From Caulobacter sp. B11 (GTDB lineage Bacteria; Pseudomonadota; Alphaproteobacteria; Caulobacterales; Caulobacteraceae), in contig NZ_PEGG01000133.1 of the NCBI RefSeq assembly GCF_002737765.1, positions 1 through 6,268 on the forward strand: DNA of 6,268 bases, written 5' to 3'. Positions 1 to 5,032 of the stretch are shown here, piece by piece. Position 1 is the stretch's first letter. Each line of letters opens with the position of its first letter. Under the pieces are notes generated by a model, which had not been told where the DNA came from, did not search any database, and saw only the letters and a list, made by a program, of their open reading frames with translations. The position numbers and the translations under genes are program-made.

Positions 1-511
1 CGCCCAGGGCCTTGGCCAGGTCGACGGCCGCCAGCCCCACCCTTCCGCCGGCCGGCGCCGTGCAACCAGCACCCAGTCGCCCGGCTCGATCCGGGCCCGC
101 CGCACCAGGGCGACATAGGCGGTCAGATAGGTCGCGCCATAGGCGGCGGCCTCGGCGCGAAGGACAGCCGCGCGGGCTATGGGCTTGAGGCTGTCGGCGC
201 TCATCAGCGCATATTGCGCGAAGCCGCCCAGCCGGGCCCCGCCGACCACGGCGTCGCCGATCGCGCCAGCCGGTGGTGACCCCTCTCCCCCAGCGCCGCC
301 ACCTCGCCGGCCAGGTCGAGGCCGGGCGTGAAGGGCAAGGGCGGCTTGAGCTGGTACTCGCCCTTGGTCATCAGCAGGTCGGGAAGGTTGACGCTGGCGG
401 CCAGGACCCGGACCAGCACCTGGCCGGGGCCAGGCGTCGGGGTCGCGACCTCTCGCACGCGCAGGCCGGCATAGTCTGGCGCCAGGCTCTCTCGACGACG
501 AGGGCGCGCAC
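1..511 (-). CDS. NADPH:quinone oxidoreductase-like MDR enzyme (partial, frameshifted)
   Basis: Medium-chain dehydrogenase/reductase of the zinc-free quinone oxidoreductase type, predicted to use NADPH to reduce a quinone or enone in the cytoplasm. A GTG start at 511 gives MRALVVES, then the family N-terminus: LRVREVATPTPGPGQVLVRV, ASVNLPDLLMTKGEYQLKPP, FTPGLDLAGEV. The zinc-enzyme GHE signature is replaced by GLD, which argues against a zinc alcohol dehydrogenase. Further on come GDAVVG, GGFAQYALMSADSLKP, AAAYGATYLTAYVALVRRA and a glycine-rich nucleotide-binding loop near 30-65 (GGRVGLAAVDLAKALG). About 170 of the usual 320 or so residues are visible; the rest lies beyond the left edge. The frame shifts near 489-493, 283-287, 264-266 and several times within 20-65. 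The start is 3 bp after the hydrolase stop, with AAGG 8 nt upstream, so it is the distal gene of that operon. Family is fairly sure; substrate unknown. Confidence 0.8.
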
Positions 512-514
512 CGG

Positions 515-1563
515 TCAGGCCTTGGCCGCCTCGATCGCCGTTCGCACCAGCCCCGCCACCTCGCGGCAGGCGGCGTCGGCGGCCGGAATCGCACCGGTGA
601 AGGCGGTGAAGGCCGTGGGCCAGGCTGTCATAGCAACGATAGGTCACCGGCACGCCAGCGGCCTGCAGACGCTTGGCATAGGCCTCCGCCCTGGTCGACC
701 AGGGGATCGAAGCCCGGCGGTGATCACAACGGCCGGGGCCAGGCCCGACAGGTCGGCGGTCTTGTCAGGCGACAGGCGCGGATCGGCCGGATCGGCGTCA
801 GACCCCATATAGTGGGCCATGAACCATTCCATGATCGACTTGCTCAACGGATAGGCGTCGGCGTGCAGCGTTCATCGAGGGCGTCTCGCTGGCCACGTCG
901 ACCGCCGGATAGATGAGCAGCTGCAGGGCCGGCTGCGGCTCTCCCGCGACCTTCAGCTGCTGGGCGATGACCGCGGCGAAATTGCCGCCCATCGAGTCGC
1001 CGCCGATGGCCGGCGGCAGGGCGCGGCGCCGAAGCGCTCGGCATTGTCGCGGCCCCAGCGATAGGCGGCCAGGGTGTCGTCGAGACCGGCCGGGAAGCGA
1101 TGCTCCGGGCCAGGCGGTAGTCGACCGACAACACCGCCGTGCGGGCGATGCGGGCCAGGATGCCGCAGAAGGCGTGGCAGGTTTCCAGGTCGCCGATCAC
1201 CCCGCCGCCGAAGTGGGCGAAGACGATCATCGGCGCGGCGGCGTCCTGGTCGGCGGGACGATAGACCCGGATCTTCAGCGGACCGCCCGGGCCGTCGATC
1301 GACAGGCTTTCGGTGCGAACGGTCGGCTCGGACGGGCCAGACATAGCCGCCAGGCCCTTGGCGCTGGCGTCGCGCGCCACCGCCGGCGGCAGGCTGGTCA
1401 TCGACGGCATCTTGGCGGCCGCGTGGCTGAGGAACTGAAAGCGCGGATCCAGGGTCCGGCCGCCGCGATAGACCACACCGCCGCCGGACATGGCCCTCAG
1501 GATCGGGCTGGGCAGGGACAGGATGGTCTTGAGAATGAAGGTCTGGACGGCGGGATCAGCCAT
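515..1563 (-). CDS. alpha/beta hydrolase, HSL/abhydrolase_3 type esterase (frameshifted)
   Basis: Cytoplasmic serine esterase or lipase of the hormone-sensitive-lipase type, about 348 residues when the frame is followed. From ATG 1563 the N-terminus reads MADPAVQTFILKTILSLP. The oxyanion-hole region is FAHFGGGVIGDLETCH, then VDYRLA(P)E, the nucleophile elbow GDSMGGN (Ser, about 978-998), LQLLIYPAVD, VVITAGFDPLVDQGEAYAKR (acid Asp, about 700) and YDSLAHGFTAF (His, about 610-630). The full Ser-Asp-His triad is therefore present. It ends at TGA 517-515 after IEAAKA. The frame breaks near 1107-1109 (a C run one short), 1012-1022, 869, 714-716, 683-687 and 611-612, the last four each one base too long. 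Between breaks the frame stays open and conserved. The start overlaps the TetR stop (ATGGCTGA), implying translational coupling. An esterase beside a flavin monooxygenase suggests it hydrolyses the oxygenation product; that is inference. Confidence 0.87.
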
Positions 1564-2235
1564 GGGGGTCTTCTTCTTTTTCTTCTGGTTGAAGGCTTTC
1601 AGGCCTCGGCAGGGACGGCACCCCGCCGAGGATCAGCTTGACGGCGAAGTCGGCGGCGGCGGCGGTGTCGACCGGCCGGCGCTCCAGCATCTTGTCGCCG
1701 ACCTCGCGGGCCACGGCGATACAGGCGGCGGTCAGATAGTCGAGATCGACCGGCGGCGCGTGCTCCCGCTCGAGCACCTTGGCGAGGCCGGTGCGAACCT
1801 CGTTGAAGACCGCGACGATCTCGGGCGTGGCGCGGGGGTGCGGGACCTGCTCGCCGACCGGCCGGTTCAGCCGCCAGGTCTCCTGCTCGGTGGCCACGAA
1901 CTCGAAATAGGCGGTGATCGCGCCGCGCAGGAAGGAATTGAAGTCGGCCGCCTGCTCGTAAGCGATCCGCAGCAGGGGGCGGAAGCGCCGGGCCCGTCGT
2001 CGGCGAGGGCGTCGAACACCTCCTCCTTGGACTTGTAGTAATTATAGAAGGTGCCCGAGGCCAAACCTGTGCGGCGGATGATGTCGCGCACGGTGGCGGC
2101 GTCGTAGCCGAGCTCGCCGAACACCTCGCGCGCGGCGTCGAGAATCGCCTGGCGATTGGCCAGCTTGGTGCGCTCGCGCTTGCCGGGCCGGCTGTCGATC
2201 GCCTCGCGGGCAGGGAAATAGGCGATATTGGACAC
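1556..2235 (-). CDS. TetR-family transcriptional regulator (one frameshift)
   Basis: DNA-binding repressor-type regulator, about 226 residues after one correction. The N-terminal TetR helix-turn-helix is textbook: RQAILDAAREVFGELGYDAA, then TVRDIIRRTGLASGTFYNYY and KSKEEVFDALADD (about 2000-2165). The C-terminal ligand-binding half is helical (FRPLLRIAYEQAADFNSFLR, ITAYFEFVATEQETWRLNRP, then LDYLTAACIAVAREVGDKML) and ends in an acidic tail PEEKEEDPHG. One base is missing in a G run at 1993-1995, where the frame moves from ADDG to ARRFRPLL. I chose GTG 2235 (VSNIAYFPAREAID) because the family-like sequence begins there; in-frame upstream extensions to 2343 look non-coding. Its stop overlaps the hydrolase start by 8 bp, so it is co-expressed with the downstream enzymes. 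It lies 104 bp downstream of the monooxygenase and is the obvious candidate to control that promoter; the ligand is unknown. Confidence 0.9.
1569..1586 (-). promoter_or_regulatory. 18-base purine tract ahead of the hydrolase start
   Basis: On the minus strand an uninterrupted run of 18 purines (only A and G) ends 5 nt before ATG 1563. It encodes the acidic end of the TetR protein (PEEKEED) and also supplies the GAAGAAGA ribosome-loading region for the overlapping hydrolase start. It is by far the most A-rich stretch in its neighbourhood. Confidence 0.45.
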
Positions 2236-2263
2236 CGGACGCGACTCAACCAGAGGCGATCGA

Positions 2264-2276
2264 TGACGCCCCGTCA
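2264..2276. repeat. 13-bp dyad TGACG-N3-CGTCA before TetR
   Basis: TGACG, CCC, CGTCA in the leader region just ahead of the TetR start, at the predicted transcription start of the weak promoter. It could be an autoregulatory site, but it does not resemble the CACCTGA dyad ahead of the monooxygenase, and arms this short occur often by chance. Confidence 0.25.
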
Positions 2277-2278
2277 CG

Positions 2279-2308
2279 ATTTCAGCCTCATTCCGGGGTT
2301 CGGAGCAA
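2279..2308 (-). promoter_or_regulatory. possible weak promoter of the TetR operon
   Basis: On the minus strand TTGCTCC (2308-2302), 15 bases, then GCTGAAAT (2286-2279). Both elements deviate from the Caulobacter consensus (two mismatches in each) and the spacer is one base longer than usual. It sits in the 104-bp gap between the monooxygenase stop and the TetR start and would give a leader of about 36 nt. Read-through from the monooxygenase promoter is the alternative. Confidence 0.25.
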
Positions 2309-2339
2309 GGCCTTCGCGCCGTGAGGGTCCCCGTCCCCC

Positions 2340-3730
2340 TCAAGCCGCGACGTCAACCTGAGCCTGGACGTCCGCGCGAGCCGGCACCGGCAGGGCCTGG
2401 CCGGCGGCCCGGGCCCGCTTTTCACCCTGGGCGATCTCCTTCTTCAGGTCGGCGCAATAGACCCCGAAGTCGACCTGGATGGTGTGGCGGGCCGAGGCAT
2501 AGAACTGGCCCAGGTGTCGCTGCTCGTCCTTGGCGGTGATCCGCTCCATTTCGGCGGCCGACGGCAGGGCGTAACGGCCGGTCAGATAGGCCGCCGCCAG
2601 CTTGGCCTGCTGCTCGGCGAAATTGACCAGGGTCGGCAGGGGCTGGGCCAGGCCCATGAAGAACAGGTTGGGCACGCCTGGCATCATCATCCGCTTGAAC
2701 AGCGGAAAGCGGTGGTCCTCGCCCGGATTGAGGGCCGGATCATCGAAGAACGGGAAGCTGATCTTTGTAGCCGGTGGCGAAGAACGATGGCGTCGACCGG
2801 CTCGACACTGTCGTTTGAGCGGACGAACTTGCCCTCAAGCGCCTTGATGCCCGGCTTGAAGCGGATGTCGCCGCAGCCGGCCCGGGTCAGGAACTCACCC
2901 GAGACCCGACGGATGGGCCTCCAGTGGTTCGTGGTCGGGCTTGGGCAGGCCATAGTCCTCCATCCGGCGATGGTCTTCTTGAGCACCTTGCGTGACAGGC
3001 CAGCCCAGGGGGCCAGCCAGGGCGCGCGGCATCCAAGGCGGCATGGCCGACTTGTCCGACGGCTTGCCGTTCAGATATTTCGGAAACACCCAGACCCGCG
3101 CCGGGCCGAGACCCAGAGGTTCTTGGCGATCGGCCGCTGCGACAGTTCGCTGGCGATATCCATGGCCGAATTGCCCATGCCGACCACCACGACGTTCTTG
3201 CCGCGCATGTCGACCGGATCGAAGGGATCGCGATAGTGGTGGGCATGGAAGGCCGGGCCTTCGAACGTGCCGGGATAGTCGGGGGTGCGCGGGTCCCAGT
3301 GGTGCCCGTTGCAGACGAACAGGACGTCATAGAGCCGGGTCTCGCCGGTCCCCAGGGTCACCGCCCACAGGCCGTCGGCCGTGCGCCGGGCGGTCTCGAC
3401 CCGAGTGTTGAAGGTGATGGTGGGACGCAGGCCGAAATGGTCGACATAGTCCTTGAAGTACTGGAACAGCTGGGCGTGGTGGGGAAAGTCGGGCCAATCG
3501 GCCGGCACCGGGAAATCCTCGAAGGCCAGGCGCCATTTGCTGGTGTCGATGTGCAGACTCTCGTAGCAGGACGAGAGGCCATTGGGGTTCTTGTAGTACC
3601 AGTTGCCGCCGATCTCGTCGGACAGCTCGAAGCAGTCATAGGGGACGCCGGCGTCCTTGAGGCGCTTGGCGGTGGTGAAACCGCTGCAGCCCGCACCGAT
3701 GATGCACGCCTTGGGAAGCTTGCCCGTCAT
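2340..3730 (-). CDS. flavin-containing monooxygenase (FMO family, frameshifted)
   Basis: Class B flavoprotein monooxygenase using FAD, NADPH and O2 to oxygenate a small substrate (S- or N-oxidation, or Baeyer-Villiger type). From ATG 3730 the FAD Rossmann motif is CIIGAGCSGFTTAKRL, followed by FELSDEIGGNWYYKNPNG, SLHIDTSKWRLAFEDFPVP and FPHHAQLFQYFKDYVDHFGL. The fingerprint FEGPAFHAHHY fits F-x-G-x3-H-x3-Y, the FMO version, rather than the classical BVMO version ending in W or P. The NADPH Rossmann motif is VVVVGMGNSAMDIASEL, and FATGY occurs near 2775-2783 after frame correction. The C-terminus reads PNLFFMGLAQPLPTLVNFAE to VQAQVDVAA. Residues from 3730 to 3100 and the last 350 bp are clean; shifts occur at 3095-3097, about 2995-3003, 2963-2966, 2905-2907, 2783-2784 and 2764-2766. 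Repaired length is about 463 residues, normal for the family. AGGTGG sits 6 nt before the start. Substrate not determinable. Confidence 0.92.
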
Positions 3731-3737
3731 TTCCGCC

Positions 3738-3762
3738 CACCTGACTTATCGTTGTTCAGGTG
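3738..3762. promoter_or_regulatory. 25-bp inverted repeat, candidate TetR operator
   Basis: CACCTGA (3738-3744), 11-base spacer, TCAGGTG (3756-3762), a perfect 7+7 bp dyad. It abuts the -10 element, covers the predicted transcription start near 3757 and reaches into the AGGTGG ribosome site (3737-3742) of the monooxygenase. A repressor bound here would block initiation, and the TetR-family gene two positions along is the natural candidate. An RNA hairpin hiding the ribosome site is less likely, because the predicted transcript starts inside one arm. Confidence 0.55.
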
Positions 3763-3790
3763 AGCCTAGCAGGGTCGCGGGCGGCGTCAA
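3763..3790 (-). promoter_or_regulatory. predicted housekeeping promoter of the monooxygenase gene
   Basis: On the minus strand TTGACGC (3790-3784), 13 bases, then GCTAGGCT (3770-3763). The -35 element is a full match to the Caulobacter sigma-73 consensus TTGACGS; the -10 matches the first five positions of GCTANAWC and is weaker after that. The spacing is within the known 10-14 range. Transcription would begin around 3757, giving a leader of about 27 nt before ATG 3730. Confidence 0.6.
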
Positions 3791-3801
3791 ACGGCGCCGT
3801 T
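3790..3801. repeat. perfect 12-bp palindrome upstream of monooxygenase promoter
   Basis: AACGGCGCCGTT touches the -35 element of the predicted monooxygenase promoter and lies 12 nt beyond the stop of the small six-cysteine gene. It might be a second protein-binding site. A palindrome of this length is expected about once or twice by chance in a window of this size, so the call is weak. Confidence 0.3.
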
Positions 3802-3812
3802 GCGTTAGAGTC

Positions 3813-4087
3813 CTAGCGCCCGGCCCGGCTATAGGTCGCGGTGCAGCGGGCCGTGCACTGGGCCCATTGCGGCGTGCAGCCGTCGTCGTCGCCATTGGCC
3901 GCGCAGAAATAGCGGATGCGGGCGCAGGCGGCCTTGCATTGCAGGGGGTCGGCCCCTGGCGCTGGGCGGCCAGAGGGATCGGCGCGGGCAGCACAGTGAC
4001 CGTGGCCTGTTGCGCCCCGGCGGGCGAAGCCCCTGCCGGCGTCACGAGGGCGGCGATCAGCAGCAGCAGGGCGGTCGAGCGGCGCAT
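3813..4087 (-). CDS. small exported six-cysteine protein, unknown function (one frameshift)
   Basis: I do not recognise this family. ATG 4087 opens a clear signal peptide: MRRSTALLLLIAALVTPAGA, with cleavage plausible after the following SPAGA, so the product should reach the periplasm or outside. After TVLPAPIPLAAQRQG the original frame turns into Pro/Ala/Arg-rich nonsense. Adding one G to the run at 3953-3956 instead gives a 45-residue domain with six cysteines: QCKAAC, RIRYFC, NGDDDGC, TPQWAQC and TARC, ending in TYSRAGR and a TAG stop at 3815-3813. Spacing is C-x3-C-x6-C-x8-C-x6-C-x3-C, a mirror-symmetric arrangement suggesting a disulfide-linked helical hairpin. Mature length is about 65 residues. 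It lies 61 bp downstream of the DUF72 gene and has no clear Shine-Dalgarno sequence. The unshifted reading, running to 3746, is the alternative, but it has only one cysteine and non-coding composition. Confidence 0.65.
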
Positions 4088-4106
4088 GCGATCAGCCTAG
4101 CGGCCG

Positions 4107-4129
4107 AAAATTAAGGCTCCGCTAACCCT
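4107..4129 (-). terminator. weak hairpin plus T-run after DUF72 gene
   Basis: Minus-strand AGGGTT, loop AGCGG, AGCCTT, then AATTTT. The 6-bp stem contains two G-T pairs, so it is a weak intrinsic terminator at best. It lies about 20 nt downstream of the DUF72 stop and ends about 20 nt before the start of the small six-cysteine gene, which fits a boundary between the two transcripts. Confidence 0.3.
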
Positions 4130-4144
4130 GCTCCCAGGCTCCGC
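4114..4144. repeat. 9-bp direct repeat, 22-bp spacing
   Basis: AGGCTCCGC occurs at 4114-4122 and again at 4136-4144, starts 22 bp apart (about two helical turns). Both copies lie in the short gap between the DUF72 stop and the start of the small six-cysteine gene. It could be a tandem binding site for a dimeric regulator or a chance GC-rich duplication. Confidence 0.45.
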
Positions 4145-4148
4145 CGCC

Positions 4149-4901
4149 TCAGCCCAGCCTGTCGATCAGGGCCATGGCCGCGGCCGGATTGCGCACCTTG
4201 GCCCCGGCGATGAAATAGGCGAACACGTCGCCGTGCTCGGCCCAGGCGCGGGTCTGGCCGACGACGGCGTCCAGCTCCTCGGCGCTCATGCCCGCGGGCT
4301 CGTCCTCGCGGCTGCACATCAGGCGGGCATAGGTGAAGTCGGCGGTCGGCTGATCGATGCGCGGCCAGTCGGGGGCCTCGTCGTCGACGGCATAGACGAT
4401 GGCCGCGCCATAGGCCTGGGCCAGGTCATAGAACTGCTGGGTCTGGAAGGTCGGGCTGCGCACCTCCAGGGCGTGGCGGGCCGGCCGGCCGCCGATCTCG
4501 CGGGGCAGCAGTTTCAGAAAGCCCTCGAAGTCGACCGGATCGAATTTCTTGGTGGCCATGAACTGCCAATTGATGGGGCCCAGCTTGTCGCCCAGTTCGT
4601 CCAGGCCCTGGCCCAGGAACTTGGCCAGGGAGTCCTGGTTTTCCGACAGCACCTTGCGGTTGGTGCAGTAGCGGCTGGCCTTGACCGCGAACACGAAGTC
4701 GTCGGGCGTCTCGTCGCGCCACTTGCGCCAGCTGTCGGGCTTGAAGCTGGAATAGTAGGTGCCGTTGATCTCGATACTGGTCAGCTGGCGGCTGGCATAG
4801 GCCAGCTCGTCCTTCTGCTTGAGGGTGTCGGGATAGAACACGCCGCGCCAGGGCTCGAACGTCCAGCCGCCGATGCCGGCCCGAATGACGCCTTTGGACA
4901 T
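4149..4901 (-). CDS. DUF72 (YecE-like) family protein
   Basis: Intact 250-residue protein of the DUF72 family, a TIM-barrel-like fold found in many bacteria and archaea whose biochemical role is not established. Family landmarks are the N-terminal IRAGIGGWTFEPWRGVFYP, the EINGTYYSSFKPDSWRKWRD segment, TPDDFVFAVKASRYCTN, the mid-protein strand HALEVRSPTF, AIVYAVDDEAPDWP, and DFTYARLM near the C-terminus. The usual late motif is represented by the more divergent FAYFIAGAKVRNPAAAMALI. No signal peptide or membrane segment is visible, so it is cytoplasmic. I chose ATG 4901 because AGGAAGGG lies 7 nt upstream; an in-frame TTG at 4937 would place that ribosome site inside the gene. It begins 131 bp after secA and is separated from it by a strong hairpin, so it is probably its own transcript. 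No frameshift is present. Confidence 0.93.
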   Translation of the reverse strand: MSKGVIRAGIGGWTFEPWRGVFYPDTLKQKDELAYASRQLTSIEINGTYYSSFKPDSWRKWRDETPDDFVFAVKASRYCTNRKVLSENQDSLAKFLGQGLDELGDKLGPINWQFMATKKFDPVDFEGFLKLLPREIGGRPARHALEVRSPTFQTQQFYDLAQAYGAAIVYAVDDEAPDWPRIDQPTADFTYARLMCSREDEPAGMSAEELDAVVGQTRAWAEHGDVFAYFIAGAKVRNPAAAMALIDRLG

Positions 4902-4908
4902 GGATGTT

Positions 4909-4916
4909 CCCTTCCT
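4909..4916 (-). promoter_or_regulatory. ribosome binding site of DUF72 gene
   Basis: AGGAAGGG on the minus strand, 7 nt before ATG 4901. It is the best Shine-Dalgarno sequence in the window and decides the start over the upstream in-frame TTG at 4937. Confidence 0.75.
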
Positions 4917-4974
4917 GTTCACCGCGACCTTAGGCAAGGTTTTCAGGGGCGTCGAGGGGGCGGTCGCTCAAACG

Positions 4975-5011
4975 CACGACGCCCGCCCCGGGGACCGGGA
5001 CGGGCGTCGCG
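4975..5011 (-). terminator. strong GC-rich hairpin after secA
   Basis: Read on the minus strand, a 15-bp stem (two G-T wobbles) closes a 7-base loop GGTCCCC. The core arms are CGACGCCCG and CGGGCGTCG, extended inward by CCC/GGG. It begins 22 nt after the secA stop. Only a short TTT follows within a few bases, so there is no classic U-tract. It probably acts as a transcript-end or stabilising hairpin, separating secA from the DUF72 gene. Confidence 0.7.
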
Positions 5012-5032
5012 TCGGCATAGGATCGGGTCAGG

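Noticed and set aside
1569..1586. Programmed frameshift site in the A-rich tract
   Set aside because: The longest A run is five, and in the TetR frame the codons are GAA AAA GAA, which is not an in-frame X-XXY-YYZ heptamer. The frame is not disturbed here, and the next gene has its own start.
913..1641. Long plus-strand open frame over the hydrolase (also 273-812, 2484-3236 and 4233-5036 plus)
   Set aside because: These are antisense shadows, common in GC-rich coding DNA. Their translations are Arg/Gly/Ala-rich without recognisable motifs, while the opposite strand carries clear family signatures.
1599..2249. 216-residue minus-strand frame overlapping TetR
   Set aside because: It is a shifted frame of the TetR gene: low-complexity Pro/Arg/Ser sequence, whereas the neighbouring frame has the complete helix-turn-helix.
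4902..4937. Twelve-residue N-terminal extension of the DUF72 protein
   Set aside because: It would begin with TTG, lacks a ribosome site, and would place the good AGGAAGGG site inside the coding region. The family homology starts after ATG 4901.
4927..4940. ACCTT-N4-AAGGT dyad ahead of DUF72
   Set aside because: Five-base arms with a free spacer are expected several times by chance in a window of this size, and no promoter aligns with it.
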